Part shown: piece after piece, positions 17,479 through 26,030 of the stretch | Layout: every line of letters starts with the position of its first letter | Position numbering within the stretch: position 1 is the first letter of the stretch | Assembly: GCA_014860225.1 (NCBI GenBank) | Contig: JACZKE010000016.1 | Span: forward strand, 22,152-86,151 | Length of the DNA: 64,000 bases | Source: Desulfuromonadales bacterium | GTDB lineage: Bacteria; Desulfobacterota; Desulfuromonadia; Desulfuromonadales; BM103 | Direction of reading: 5' to 3' | Notes under the pieces: generated by a model | The model's input: only the letters and a program-made list of their open reading frames with translations | The model's database searches: none | Told to the model about the DNA's origin: nothing | Position numbers and translations under genes: made by a program

Positions 17479-18948
17479 ATGGATCGTCTGAAAGTTGAGC
17501 GATTTTTAGCCAGTCTGAGCGACCTTCGCGTCTTGGTCGTCGGTGATCTGATGTTGGACGAGTATGTCTGGGGCAAAGTCGAGCGCATATCTCCTGAAGC
17601 TCCGGTGCAGGTGGTCGAGGTTTACAACGACGATCTGCGCCTGGGTGGCGCGGGTAATGTGATCAATAACCTGGTCACCCTCGGCGTTTCTGTCTCTGTC
17701 GCCAGCGTATTGGGCGATGATGCCGATGGCTGCCTGCTGCAACAGAAGCTTGAACGGCTCGGAGTCGATACAGGCGGAGTGGTTTGTGATGCCGGCCGCA
17801 CGACCAGTCGTAAAACCCGGGTGATGGCCAATAACCAGCAGATCGTTCGTATCGACCGTGAGACCCGACTTGAAATAACCACAGAACACGTAGAGCAGCT
17901 GACCAGCTCCGTGCGTGCAGCGATGCCGACCTGTCAGGTGATTCTGGTTTCCGATTATCTCAAAGGGGTTCTTCCGGAAAGCTTTCTTCAGGCAATTATG
18001 GCCGCCGGGCGTGAGGCCGGGGTGCCGGTGGTTGTCGACCCGAAGGGCAGCGATTTCCACAAGTATCGTGGCGCGACCGTGCTGACACCGAATCGCAAAG
18101 AAGCCCAGACCGCCTCGGGGGTCGCCATCGTCGACGAAGCGAGTCTGCACAAGGCCGGACACAGCCTGTGCGACGCGCTCGCACTGGAGACGCTGGTGCT
18201 GACCCGCAGTGAAGAGGGGATGAGCCTGTTCTTCCGTGACGGCCGTGACGAGCATATGCCCACGGAAGCTCGCGAGGTGTTTGATGTCTCCGGTGCTGGC
18301 GATACTGTGCTTGCCCTCATCGGCGTCGGCCTTGCAGCCGGTCTGTCAATGCAGGAAGCGGCTTGGGTTTCCAACGTCGCAGCGGGAATCGTCGTTGGCA
18401 AAATAGGGACCTCAACCGTTTCACCTGATGAGATTCTTAACACGATAGCGCGTCAGCATAAAGACAGTGACTTGAAAATTCACGATTGCAGGGAGCTGTC
18501 CAGGCTGTTGGATAAACGCCGCACCCAGGGCGACAAGATCGTTTTCACCAATGGTTGCTTCGATTTGATGCATGTCGGCCATGTCAAGTATCTGCAGGCG
18601 GCCCGCAAGCTAGGTGATCTGTTGGTGCTGGGTCTGAACTCTGATGATTCCATCCGTCGCCTGAAGGGGGAAAAGCGTCCCCTGATCGGCGAGTCCGAAC
18701 GGGCGCATATTATGGCCGCCCTGAATTGCGTCGATTATGTGGTGATCTTCAACGAAGACACGCCCCTGGAATTAATCAGTGCACTCAAACCGGACATCCT
18801 GGTCAAAGGCGGTGATTATGACCTGGATGGAGTTGTCGGCCGCGATCTGGTAGAAAGTTACGGCGGACGAGTCGAACTGATCCAGTTTGTCGAAGGTCGT
18901 TCCACGACTGCTATAATTGAGAAAATTCTTCAAGCCTATCAGGAATAA
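17479..18948 (+). CDS. hldE: Bifunctional heptose-7-phosphate kinase / heptose-1-phosphate adenylyltransferase
   Basis: 489 residues, the full two-domain HldE (RfaE). Residues 1-330 are a PfkB/ribokinase-type domain with LGGAGNVINNL (about 55-65) and the catalytic DVSGAGDTVLALIG (about 268-281). Residues 340-489 are a nucleotidyltransferase with TNGCFDLMHVGHVKYL (about 357-372, the HXGH motif). It makes ADP-D-glycero-heptose together with gmhA and gmhB. AGGA lies 7 bases before ATG 17479. About 185 bp without a recognisable element precede it, so it may have its own promoter. Its stop lies 10 bp before the first CACCAAG repeat of the inserted cassette. Confidence 0.96.
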   Translation: MDRLKVERFLASLSDLRVLVVGDLMLDEYVWGKVERISPEAPVQVVEVYNDDLRLGGAGNVINNLVTLGVSVSVASVLGDDADGCLLQQKLERLGVDTGGVVCDAGRTTSRKTRVMANNQQIVRIDRETRLEITTEHVEQLTSSVRAAMPTCQVILVSDYLKGVLPESFLQAIMAAGREAGVPVVVDPKGSDFHKYRGATVLTPNRKEAQTASGVAIVDEASLHKAGHSLCDALALETLVLTRSEEGMSLFFRDGRDEHMPTEAREVFDVSGAGDTVLALIGVGLAAGLSMQEAAWVSNVAAGIVVGKIGTSTVSPDEILNTIARQHKDSDLKIHDCRELSRLLDKRRTQGDKIVFTNGCFDLMHVGHVKYLQAARKLGDLLVLGLNSDDSIRRLKGEKRPLIGESERAHIMAALNCVDYVVIFNEDTPLELISALKPDILVKGGDYDLDGVVGRDLVESYGGRVELIQFVEGRSTTAIIEKILQAYQE

Positions 18949-18952
18949 ATCA

Positions 18953-19366
18953 TTGAATCACCAAGGCACCAAGACACCAAGAGAACCTATTCCCTTTGAG
19001 ATAGACAAAATCGCCAGTCAAGTCGTTGATGCAGCTTTTTCCGTTCATTCAAAACTTGGTCCAGGCTTATTGGAAAGTGTCTATGAAACGTGTTTGGCTT
19101 ATGAATTGTCAAAAAGACAGATCAAGACTGAACGTCAAAAGCATTTACCTGTTATTTACGATGAATTACATTTAGACGCTGGCTTGCGATTGGATATGCT
19201 GGTTGGTGACAGTGTTGTCGTCGAACTGAAAGCTGTCGAAAAAGTCCTCCCTGTTCACTTTTCTCAGCTATTGACCTATCTCAAGCTTTCCGGACACAGG
19301 CTCGGCCTGCTCATTAATTTTAACTCCCCTTTGATCAAGGATGGTATCACCAGATTGGCTGTTTAG
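18953..19366 (+). CDS. GxxExxY family protein
   Basis: The most likely start is TTG 18953, giving 137 residues; another TTG (18917) lies inside hldE. No ATG is present early. The named motif GPGLLESVYE is clear at about residues 36-45, then YELSKRQI, and LRLDMLVGDSVVVELKAVE (about 84-102), which has a nuclease-like D...ExK arrangement. The function of the family is not established. The first codons are made of the CACCAAG repeat itself. The gene interrupts the hldE-gmhB order, where it has no metabolic reason to be, and is bounded by inverted repeats, so it looks like a carried passenger. Confidence 0.85.
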   Translation: MNHQGTKTPREPIPFEIDKIASQVVDAAFSVHSKLGPGLLESVYETCLAYELSKRQIKTERQKHLPVIYDELHLDAGLRLDMLVGDSVVVELKAVEKVLPVHFSQLLTYLKLSGHRLGLLINFNSPLIKDGITRLAV

Positions 19367-19395
19367 CCTTTCTTCGTGATCTTGGTGACTTGGTG
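18959..19395. mobile_element. Cassette ended by inverted CACCAAG repeats, carrying the GxxExxY gene
   Basis: The left end is three CACCAAG heptamers spaced by one base (18959-18981). The right end is the reverse complement arrangement CTTCGTG-AT-CTTGGTG-A-CTTGGTG (19372-19395). Between them lies only the GxxExxY gene. A shorter element with the same kind of ends and no gene is at 61869-61981. There is no transposase in the window and I see no clear target duplication. The right end stops one base before an ATG of gmhB. Confidence 0.7.
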
Positions 19396-19407
19396 ATGGA
19401 TAAAACT

Positions 19408-19980
19408 ATGCCTTTAAACCGAGCTATATTCCTCGACCGCGATGGCACCATCAACGTCGAGAAGGACTACCTGCACAAGGTCGAGGATTTCGAGTTTCTC
19501 CCCGGCACGCCGCAGGCAATCAAGCGCCTCAAGGATGGCGGCTTCCTGGTGATAGTGGTCAGCAACCAGTCAGGAATCGGCCGCGGTTACTTCGATGAAC
19601 AGGCGGTCGAGACACTGCATGAGCATATTCAGGCAGAGTTGGCCGCGTATGGCACCTCGATTGATGCCTTCTACTTCTGTCCCCATCATCCCGAACATGG
19701 CCTCGATCATTACAAGGTTGACTGTGACTGTCGCAAAGGCGCGCCGGGGATGCTGCTGCAGGCTGCTGAGGATTACAATATTGATCTGCCGCGCTCATTC
19801 ATGATCGGCGACAAGCTTGCTGATATTGAAGCGGGGGAGCGGGCCGGCTGTACGCCGATCCTGGTTTTGACAGGCTATGGCAAGGTTGCTCAGCGGCAGC
19901 AGGAGTTTGCAACGGTGGAAAAGTGTCGTGATCTGGATTGTGCTGCCACTTTCATACTTAGCCAACTGGCTGAAAAATAA
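19408..19980 (+). CDS. gmhB: D-glycero-D-manno-heptose-1,7-bisphosphate 7-phosphatase
   Basis: 190 residues from ATG 19408; an in-frame ATG at 19396 would add four residues. HAD motifs are plain: FLDRDGTIN (about 8-16), VVSNQSGIGRG (about 49-59) and MIGDKLADIEAG (about 131-142). A zinc loop with CPHHPEH and CDCRKGAPGM lies at about 91-115, as in GmhB. It removes the 7-phosphate between the two HldE steps. The ribosome-binding region was replaced by the repeat cassette, so expression may rely on sequence inside the inverted repeat. Confidence 0.93.
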   Translation: MPLNRAIFLDRDGTINVEKDYLHKVEDFEFLPGTPQAIKRLKDGGFLVIVVSNQSGIGRGYFDEQAVETLHEHIQAELAAYGTSIDAFYFCPHHPEHGLDHYKVDCDCRKGAPGMLLQAAEDYNIDLPRSFMIGDKLADIEAGERAGCTPILVLTGYGKVAQRQQEFATVEKCRDLDCAATFILSQLAEK

Positions 19981-19993
19981 CAATAACGCTTGG

Positions 19994-20095
19994 TTGACGA
20001 TTGATCATGAATGGTGTTAAGTTAGCCACGTTTTGGGGTGCTAACTTGGGCTTATCTGTGACAGCTTCGATCTTTGCCGATCGGGTTTTTTTTTG
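19994..20095 (+). promoter_or_regulatory. Possible rfb leader: weak promoter, hairpin and T-tract before rfbB
   Basis: An 8 bp perfect stem AAGTTAGC/GCTAACTT (20019-20026 with 20040-20047, 13 base loop) is followed by CGATC/GATCG (about 20068-20083) running into nine T residues (20086-20094). TTGACG at 19994-19999 could be a -35 box, but the -10 match is poor. The second stem plus T-tract looks like a short intrinsic terminator, either ending the gmhB transcript or attenuating rfbBDAC. Confidence 0.4.
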
Positions 20096-20115
20096 TTTAA
20101 GAGAGGTTTGTTTAT

Positions 20116-21225
20116 ATGCGGAAGATCCTTGTTACCGGCGGCTGCGGCTTTATCGGCTCGAACTTTGTGCGGCTCGCTCTTCATCAGCTCCCAGAAGTGC
20201 GCATCATCAATCTCGACAAGCTAACCTATGCCGGCAACCCCGCTAACCTCCAGGATGTCGAAAATAATCCTCATTACAGGTTCGTTCATGGCGACATCTG
20301 TGACCCGGTACTGCTGGAAAAGTTGTTTGCCGAAGAGCAGATCGACACGGTCGTCCACTTCGCCGCCGAATCCCATGTCGACCGCAGCATTGATGGGCCA
20401 GCCGAATTCATTCAGACAAATATCCTCGGCACCTTCACCCTGCTCGAAACTGCCCGTAAGGCATGGGAGCCGTTACAAAAAAGCCGTGATGATAAAACCG
20501 TTAGGGATTTTTCGTCACGCGTTACGGATTCATCACCACGGTTCCTGCACGTAAGTACCGATGAGGTCTACGGCTCCCTCGGCGATACCGGCCTGTTCAC
20601 AGAAACGACCCCCTACGACCCACGATCCCCTTATTCGGCAAGCAAGGCGTCCTCCGATCATCTGGTCAGCGCGTATCACCACACCTACAACCTGCCGACG
20701 CTGATGACCAACTGCTCCAACAATTACGGCCCCTACCACTTCCCGGAAAAGTTGATCCCGCTGATTATCAACAATGCCCTGAACGGCAAAGAGCTGCCGG
20801 TATATGGTGACGGTAAGAACGTGCGCGACTGGCTGTATGTGGTCGATCACTGTGCGGCGATTTTGACGGTGCTGCAAAAGGGCCGGGTAGGGGAGACCTA
20901 CAATGTCGGCGGCAACAGCGAGAAGCAGAATATCGAGGTGGTGCAGACGGTTTGCGACATCCTTGACGAGAAAACGGCGCCTCTCGCAAGTGGCCAGCCA
21001 CGCCGCTCATTGATCAAGTTCGTGAAAGATCGCGCTGGTCATGACAGAAGGTACGCCATTGATGCTTCTAAACTAAAGCAGGAACTGGGCTGGGAGCCGA
21101 GTGTTAATTTTGATGATGGAATCCGTATAACGGTGGAGTGGTATCTTGACAACCCGAAGTGGGTCGAATCGGTTCTGGACGGATCCTACCAGGAATATTA
21201 TGAAAAAATGTATGGCGGCAGGTAA
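20116..21225 (+). CDS. rfbB: dTDP-glucose 4,6-dehydratase
   Basis: 369 residues. The Rossmann loop [13 protein letters not shown] (about 8-20), the active-site stretch [15 protein letters not shown] (about 147-161), [12 protein letters not shown] (about 173-184, the YXXXK motif) and [15 protein letters not shown] identify RfbB/RmlB of the SDR family. It converts dTDP-glucose to the 4-keto-6-deoxy sugar. GAGAGG stands 9 bases upstream of ATG 20116. Residues about 122-140 form an extra charged loop that is absent from most family members and whose DNA resembles an interspersed repeat found elsewhere in the window. It is the first gene of a complete dTDP-rhamnose operon. Confidence 0.95.
   Translation: MRKILVTGGCGFIGSNFVRLALHQLPEVRIINLDKLTYAGNPANLQDVENNPHYRFVHGDICDPVLLEKLFAEEQIDTVVHFAAESHVDRSIDGPAEFIQTNILGTFTLLETARKAWEPLQKSRDDKTVRDFSSRVTDSSPRFLHVSTDEVYGSLGDTGLFTETTPYDPRSPYSASKASSDHLVSAYHHTYNLPTLMTNCSNNYGPYHFPEKLIPLIINNALNGKELPVYGDGKNVRDWLYVVDHCAAILTVLQKGRVGETYNVGGNSEKQNIEVVQTVCDILDEKTAPLASGQPRRSLIKFVKDRAGHDRRYAIDASKLKQELGWEPSVNFDDGIRITVEWYLDNPKWVESVLDGSYQEYYEKMYGGR
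20475..20544. repeat. Interspersed repeat absorbed in frame into rfbB
   Basis: The segment containing TCACGCGTTACGGATTCATC and ACGGTTCC matches the units at 51386-51529 (read on the minus strand) and 55567-55613. It adds about 19 codons without a stop between the helix ending in AWEPL and the conserved [10 protein letters not shown]. Confidence 0.6.
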
Positions 21226-21231
21226 GGTAAT

Positions 21232-21329
21232 CTCACGCAGAGAACACAGGGATCACAGGGAGAAAAAATATATAACCCTTTTGATTCTCTCTGCGTCCTC
21301 AAGTGAACGCAGCAAACAAGCGAGAGGTG
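21232..21329. repeat. Interspersed repeat between rfbB and rfbD
   Basis: The left part CACGCAGAGAACACAGGG is answered on the right by an inverted TCTCTCTGCGTCC, and the right end continues CTCAAGTGAACGCAGC. The same right end occurs at 22300-22340 before rfbA. It fills the whole spacer and ends next to the rfbD GTG, supplying GAGAGG as its ribosome site. Confidence 0.65.
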
Positions 21330-21336
21330 TTTTTTA

Positions 21337-22248
21337 GTGGAAAAGGCACAACCCAAAATTGCCTTGCTGGGCGCGTCAGGAATGCTGGCACGCAAAGTTC
21401 GTGAGAAGGCACTCGCTACGGGTTATATTGTAACCCTGTATGACCTTCCGGATTTCGACATGACCGATCGAGCAAAGGTGCTGCAGGAGCTGACCCGATT
21501 GCAGCCTGATGTGATCATCAACTGTGCGGCGTTCACCAATGTCGATGGTGCCGAGACGCAGCAGGATTTGGCGATGGTCGTCAATGGCACTGCGGTTGGT
21601 TACCTGACTGAGGCTGCTTTAGCCGTTGATGCGATCCTGGTTCATGTTTCGACCGACTACGTCTTCGACGGACAAAAGAAGTCACCGTATGTTGAGGGTG
21701 ATGCGCCGAACCCTAAGTCGGCCTATGGCCGCACGAAACTGGCTGGCGAACAGGCCATTATACAGAGCGGTCTTGATAAGTACTTTATCGTCAGGACCAG
21801 TTGGTTGTATGGTCCAGGCGGCAATAATTTTGTTGAAACGATTCTGCGTTTGGCTGCGGAACGCGAAGAACTGCGCATCATCCACGATCAGGTCGGTAGT
21901 CCAACATTTACCGGAGATCTGGCTGACGCCATTTTTTCTCTGCTCGAATCCGTTACAAGCCCCCAGCCCCCAGGACCCAGCCTCTATGGTACATACCACT
22001 TCGCCAACGAGGGCAGCTGCAGTTGGTACGAATTCGCCTGTGAGATTGTCACTCTGGCGAAGAAACAAGCTTTACCGATCAAGTCACAAAGGCTTTTGCC
22101 GATCCGGACAGAAGAATATCCTTTGCCGGCACCCAGGCCGGCGTATTCGGTTTTTTCTAAAGAAAAATATCTGGTGGCAACCGGTGCGGAAATCCCCGGC
22201 TGGAAAGACAGTCTGGTCAACTACTTGAAGAGCAGGAATAATCTCTAA
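21337..22248 (+). CDS. rfbD: dTDP-4-dehydrorhamnose reductase
   Basis: 303 residues with a GTG start after [20 protein letters not shown] (about 8-21), STDYVFDG (about 105-112), [11 protein letters not shown] (about 128-138, YXXXK) and TSWLYGPGG mark the RmlD family of SDR enzymes. It performs the last, NADPH-dependent step to dTDP-L-rhamnose. Residues about 206-216 (proline-rich, SPQPPGPS) interrupt the usual junction before [17 protein letters not shown] and are encoded by a stretch like the local GGCTGGA microsatellite read on the other strand. Confidence 0.94.
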   Translation: MEKAQPKIALLGASGMLARKVREKALATGYIVTLYDLPDFDMTDRAKVLQELTRLQPDVIINCAAFTNVDGAETQQDLAMVVNGTAVGYLTEAALAVDAILVHVSTDYVFDGQKKSPYVEGDAPNPKSAYGRTKLAGEQAIIQSGLDKYFIVRTSWLYGPGGNNFVETILRLAAEREELRIIHDQVGSPTFTGDLADAIFSLLESVTSPQPPGPSLYGTYHFANEGSCSWYEFACEIVTLAKKQALPIKSQRLLPIRTEEYPLPAPRPAYSVFSKEKYLVATGAEIPGWKDSLVNYLKSRNNL

Positions 22249-22252
22249 AACG

Positions 22253-22348
22253 TCGCACTCAGAGTACACAGCGGAAAAAATAAAAAACGGGTTATGGTTT
22301 TCTTTGTGTTCTCAAGTGAGCGCAGCGAACGGGCGAGAGAAAGGTGTG
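22253..22348. repeat. Interspersed repeat between rfbD and rfbA
   Basis: It has the same build as the element at 21232-21329: a CTCAGAGTACACAGCGG left part, an A/T-rich centre, TTTGTGTTCTCAAGTGAG, then GCGCAGCGAACGGGCGAGAG. It fills the spacer up to the rfbA start and supplies its purine-rich ribosome site. Confidence 0.65.
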
Positions 22349-23236
22349 ATGATGTCTGGTATTAAAAAAGGAATTGTCCTCGCGGGCGGGGCGGGTACGC
22401 GGCTTTACCCACTAACACTGGTGGCCAGCAAGCAGCTGCAGCCTGTCTACGACAAACCGATGATCTACTATCCGCTCTCCACCCTCATGCGCGCTGGAGT
22501 GCAGGATATCCTGATTATTTCGACTCCCCAGGACACCCCGCGTTTTGAAGCGCTTCTCGGCGATGGCTCCCGTTTCGGGATTCGGCTGAGTTATGCAGTC
22601 CAGGAGGAACCAAAAGGGATCGCACAGGCCTTCCTGGTTGGCGAGGAATTTATCGGCGATGATGCTGTTAGCCTGATTCTCGGTGACAATATTTTTTACG
22701 GTAAGATGGGGCTGACAAAGATTTTTTCCGAGTTTACCAGTGGCGCTAAAGTCTTCGGTTATCCGGTGCATGATCCCGAGCGTTATGGTGTGGTTGAGTT
22801 CGACAAGGGCGGCAGGGCCATCGATATTCAAGAAAAGCCAGTTAAACCCAAGTCGCATTACGCAGTGCCCGGGCTTTACCTGTATGACAACAAGGTCATC
22901 GAAATCACCAGGCAGATGAAACCCTCGGCACGTGGCGAACTGGAGATCACCGATGTGAATGTCGAGTATCTCACGCGTGGAGAACTCAGAGTTGAAAAAC
23001 TGGACCGCGGCATTGCCTGGCTCGATACCGGTACGCATCTTAGCCTGCTTGAAGCGAGCCACTTTATTGGTACACTTGAGGCCCGGCAGGGGTTGAAAAT
23101 CGCCTGTCTGGAAGAGGTCGCATTTCGAAAAGGCTACTTGACCAGAGATGACATGGAGAAAGTCGTTGCAGATACACCCAAGTCCAGTTATCGAGAGTAT
23201 CTTGAGATGGTTTTGAATGATGGAGTCTCATTGTGA
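22349..23236 (+). CDS. rfbA: Glucose-1-phosphate thymidylyltransferase
   Basis: 295 residues from ATG 22349 (a second ATG follows at once). [16 protein letters not shown] (about 6-21) is the nucleotidyltransferase signature, [10 protein letters not shown] and [10 protein letters not shown] (about 106-115) the RmlA active site, and [15 protein letters not shown] lies near residue 225. It makes dTDP-glucose, the entry step of the rhamnose branch. The upstream reading frame runs through a repeat element and is not thought to be coding. The stop overlaps the rfbC start by 4 bp. Confidence 0.95.
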   Translation: MMSGIKKGIVLAGGAGTRLYPLTLVASKQLQPVYDKPMIYYPLSTLMRAGVQDILIISTPQDTPRFEALLGDGSRFGIRLSYAVQEEPKGIAQAFLVGEEFIGDDAVSLILGDNIFYGKMGLTKIFSEFTSGAKVFGYPVHDPERYGVVEFDKGGRAIDIQEKPVKPKSHYAVPGLYLYDNKVIEITRQMKPSARGELEITDVNVEYLTRGELRVEKLDRGIAWLDTGTHLSLLEASHFIGTLEARQGLKIACLEEVAFRKGYLTRDDMEKVVADTPKSSYREYLEMVLNDGVSL

Positions 23237-23787
23237 AGGTGATCCATACTGAGATTCCTGATGTGCTGATCATTGAACCGAAGGTTTTTGGTGATGATCG
23301 GGGGTTTTTTTACGAAAGCTACAACGAAAAGTCCTGGCGAGAAGCCACAGGAATTGCTCCTTACTTTGTTCAGGATAATCACTCAAGGTCGGCAAAAGGG
23401 GTGCTGCGAGGTTTGCATTACCAGCTGCCGCCCATGTCTCAGGGAAAGCTTGTCCGCTGCGTTGTCGGTGAGGTTTATGATGTGGCCGTAGACATTAGGA
23501 GAATTTCGCCAACCTTTGGGCAATGGGTTGGATCCTTCTTGTCGGCTGAGAATAAACGACAAATGTGGATTCCGGAAGGTTTTGCGCATGGTTTTTTGGT
23601 CTTAAGTGAGGCCACTGAATTCCTTTACAAAACAACAAATTATTATTCACCGGAACATGAAAGATCTATTCGTTGGGATGACTCAGCACTGGGTATTAAG
23701 TGGCCTGGTGGTTTAACACCGGTGTTATCCCCCAAGGATGCGATTGCCCCTATCTTTTCTGAATCTGATTACTTTGAACAAATCTAG
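23233..23787 (+). CDS. rfbC: dTDP-4-dehydrorhamnose 3,5-epimerase
   Basis: 184 residues with a GTG start overlapping the rfbA stop. [11 protein letters not shown] (about 26-36), [17 protein letters not shown] (about 49-65, with the catalytic histidine) and [13 protein letters not shown] (about 77-89) identify RmlC, a cupin epimerase. It completes rfbBDAC. Thirteen bases separate it from the ABC permease gene, which suggests that rhamnose supply and O-chain export are co-transcribed. Confidence 0.95.
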   Translation: MKVIHTEIPDVLIIEPKVFGDDRGFFYESYNEKSWREATGIAPYFVQDNHSRSAKGVLRGLHYQLPPMSQGKLVRCVVGEVYDVAVDIRRISPTFGQWVGSFLSAENKRQMWIPEGFAHGFLVLSEATEFLYKTTNYYSPEHERSIRWDDSALGIKWPGGLTPVLSPKDAIAPIFSESDYFEQI

Positions 23788-23799
23788 AGACTGAGCGCA

Positions 23800-24603
23800 G
23801 TGATTAGGCATTTTCTGAATTTTCTACTGAATTTATTTCACAACCGTGCGCTTATCCTGCAATTGACGATCCGTGATTTCAGGACGCGCTATCTGGGTTC
23901 ATACCTGGGGCTGTTGTGGGCTTTTATTCAGCCAATCATTACGATCATAATTTTCTGGTTTGTTTTTGAACTTGGTTTCAAGTCTGCTCCGGTTGGAAAT
24001 TTTCCATTTGTCCTCTGGTTGATCACCGGCATTATTCCCTGGTTCTTTATTGCCGATACCCTGTCCAGTGCAACCGGATCCATTGTGGAGAACAGCTTCT
24101 TGGTGAAGAAGGTGGTTTTCAGAGTCAGCATGCTGCCAATTGTCAAGTTGTTGTCGGCACTGATGATTCATCTGTTTTTTGTGGGTGTCATTTTTCTGTT
24201 TTTTACTGTTTACGGTATTTATCCAACCATATATTCTTTTCAAGTCGTTTATTACCTCTTTGCCATGATTGTCATGCTGTTAGGACTTTCCTGGCTTACC
24301 TCTGCTCTGGTGATATTCCTTAAAGATATCGGACAGATCGTTGCCATGATTCTTCAGTTTGGCTTCTGGGGAACGCCTATCTTTTGGTCACTGAATATCA
24401 TTCCGGAAAAGTACCATTTATATCTAAAACTAAATCCGACCTATTATGTCATTCAAGGTTACCGCGACAGCTTCATCAATAACGTCTGGTTTTGGGAACA
24501 CCCAATTTACGGACTTTACTACTGGTTTTGGGCCGGATTAATTTTTGTTTCCGGCGCTGTTGTATTTAATAGATTGCGTCCTCATTTTGCGGATGTTTTG
24601 TAG
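23800..24603 (+). CDS. wzm: O-polysaccharide ABC exporter, permease (Wzm)
   Basis: 267 residues starting at GTG 23800, with about six membrane segments. LTIRDFRTRYLGSYLGLLWA (about 22-41) and the tail ending in FNRLRPHFADVL are hallmarks of ABC-2 type polysaccharide permeases (TagG/KpsM/Wzm). It forms the inner-membrane channel for undecaprenyl-linked O-chain with the ATPase encoded immediately downstream (stop and ATG adjoin). Confidence 0.9.
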   Translation: MIRHFLNFLLNLFHNRALILQLTIRDFRTRYLGSYLGLLWAFIQPIITIIIFWFVFELGFKSAPVGNFPFVLWLITGIIPWFFIADTLSSATGSIVENSFLVKKVVFRVSMLPIVKLLSALMIHLFFVGVIFLFFTVYGIYPTIYSFQVVYYLFAMIVMLLGLSWLTSALVIFLKDIGQIVAMILQFGFWGTPIFWSLNIIPEKYHLYLKLNPTYYVIQGYRDSFINNVWFWEHPIYGLYYWFWAGLIFVSGAVVFNRLRPHFADVL

Positions 24604-25800
24604 ATGACTGATATCGCCATAAAAGTCACAAATATATCAAAGGTTTATCATCTGTATGATGATCCCGTTGATCGCTTGAAAGAAGCGCTTCATCCGATGA
24701 GAAAAAAATACCACCGGGATTTTTATGCTTTAAGCGATCTGTCTTTTGAGGTGAATAAGGGTGAGATTGTTGGCGTTGTCGGAAAAAACGGCTCAGGAAA
24801 ATCAACCCTCCTGAAAATTCTGACCGGAGTTTTGACACCCACCAAGGGGAGTTTTGTAACAAACGGCAGGGTGCTCGCTCTGCTTGAACTCGGTGCCGGG
24901 TTTAACCCAGATCTTACTGGAATTGAAAATATCTATTTTAATGCTACCTTGTTGGGGGCAACGAAGGAAGAAATCGACAGTAAACTGAACGCAATCCTTG
25001 AATTTGCAGATATTGGCGAATTTGTCCACCAGGCGGTCAAAACCTATTCAAGTGGAATGTATGTGCGGCTTGCTTTTGCCATTGTTGCTAATATGGATGC
25101 AGATTTGCTTATTGTTGATGAGGCACTCAGTGTCGGTGACGTGGCTTTCAGAAACAAATGTATGAAATCTATCAAACAGTTGCGTGATCATGGTGCAACA
25201 ATTTTATTTGTGTCTCACGATTTGAGTACCCTCCAGATGATTTGTAATAGAGCAATATGGCTGGATAGGGGTGAAGTTAAGGGTGACGGAGACCCAGTTA
25301 ATATCTGTCAGGACTATCATTCTTATATGACAGGCGAGATTTTAACCTCAAAAGGCAGCCTAGTTCCACAGCAAACCACCGGAATGGCCAAGTTCGAAAA
25401 GTTTTATTTTGATTGGAACGATGATAAGAAACCCATGTATAAAACCGGACAGGATATCAGGTTCAGGTTTTCCTTAAAGGCATTGAAACCGATTGAAAAA
25501 CAGATGCTGGGAATAAGTGTTTATCGTTCAGACGGAGACTGGTTAATCGGAGAAGCAAGTTCAAAAGTAGGGTTTTTCTTTTCCCCGATGTCTGAAGGTG
25601 AGTTGCAAGAAGGATTCTGTGAGCTCGTTGAAAATTGTTTGGCCCCTGGTGACTATCTGGCTGCCATCGCTGCCTGGTCGGAAGATCTTTCTATATGTTA
25701 TGCTTGTACAGAAGTTTCGCTACCCTTCTCAGTGCGTACCGATTTCCCCTCTTGGGGAAAGTTTGCGCATCCTTGTCGGTGGGGATTGGGTAAGGCGTAA
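24604..25800 (+). CDS. wzt: O-polysaccharide ABC exporter, ATPase with C-terminal glycan-binding domain (Wzt)
   Basis: 398 residues. The ATPase part (1-245) has Walker A GVVGKNGSGKST (about 57-68), the TagH/Wzt ELGAGFNPDLTG block (about 96-107), signature YSSGMYVRLAFA (about 149-160) and Walker B LLIVDEALSVGD (about 170-181). Residues 255-398 are an extra beta-rich domain (IRFRFSLKAL, LGISVYRSDGDWLIG) as in E. coli O9a Wzt, where the C-terminal domain reads the chain-terminating modification before export. This implies that the O-chain here carries a capped end, and the next gene is a candidate for making it. Confidence 0.92.
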   Translation: MTDIAIKVTNISKVYHLYDDPVDRLKEALHPMRKKYHRDFYALSDLSFEVNKGEIVGVVGKNGSGKSTLLKILTGVLTPTKGSFVTNGRVLALLELGAGFNPDLTGIENIYFNATLLGATKEEIDSKLNAILEFADIGEFVHQAVKTYSSGMYVRLAFAIVANMDADLLIVDEALSVGDVAFRNKCMKSIKQLRDHGATILFVSHDLSTLQMICNRAIWLDRGEVKGDGDPVNICQDYHSYMTGEILTSKGSLVPQQTTGMAKFEKFYFDWNDDKKPMYKTGQDIRFRFSLKALKPIEKQMLGISVYRSDGDWLIGEASSKVGFFFSPMSEGELQEGFCELVENCLAPGDYLAAIAAWSEDLSICYACTEVSLPFSVRTDFPSWGKFAHPCRWGLGKA

Positions 25801-25824
25801 TTTAGTCGGTCCCCCATTTCGATT

Positions 25825-25994
25825 GCTGGGAGTTTGTCGGACTATCCATGAGCCAGCTGCAAATCCGGCTGTTTGGCCCATATTCCAGCTCTTTTTTGGA
25901 CCATAGCTACGCCTATGAGCCTGCAAACGAGCTAAAATCTGTTCTCAAACATCCAGATTTTCGCTTCGTCCCGTATAGCCCGACAGGCTCCTGG
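25825..25994. mobile_element. MITE-like element, copy A
   Basis: 170 bp between wzt and the next gene. Imperfect terminal inverted repeats of about 22 bp (16 matches) start at 25826 and end at 25994, with the core GTCGGACTAT / ATAGCCCGAC. The interior contains the hairpin-like CATAGCTACGCCTATG. It shares most of its length with copies at 61590 and 63847. An apparent 50-residue ORF starts at ATG 25848 but differences between copies are mostly amino-acid changing, so I treat it as non-coding. Confidence 0.8.
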
Positions 25995-26030
25995 AAAAGT
26001 AAGAGATAATTAAAACAAAGTTGACAATTT

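Noticed and set aside
20001..20246. Open frame overlapping the rfbB start
   Set aside because: It overlaps the strongly supported rfbB in another frame and covers the leader hairpin; no family resemblance is visible.
25598..25906. 102-codon frame across the end of wzt and MITE copy A
   Set aside because: It overlaps wzt out of frame and enters the repeat; there is no motif or ribosome site.
26017..26028. TTGACA directly before the 1057-residue gene as a promoter
   Set aside because: It is too close to the start codon to leave room for a -10 box and transcription start.
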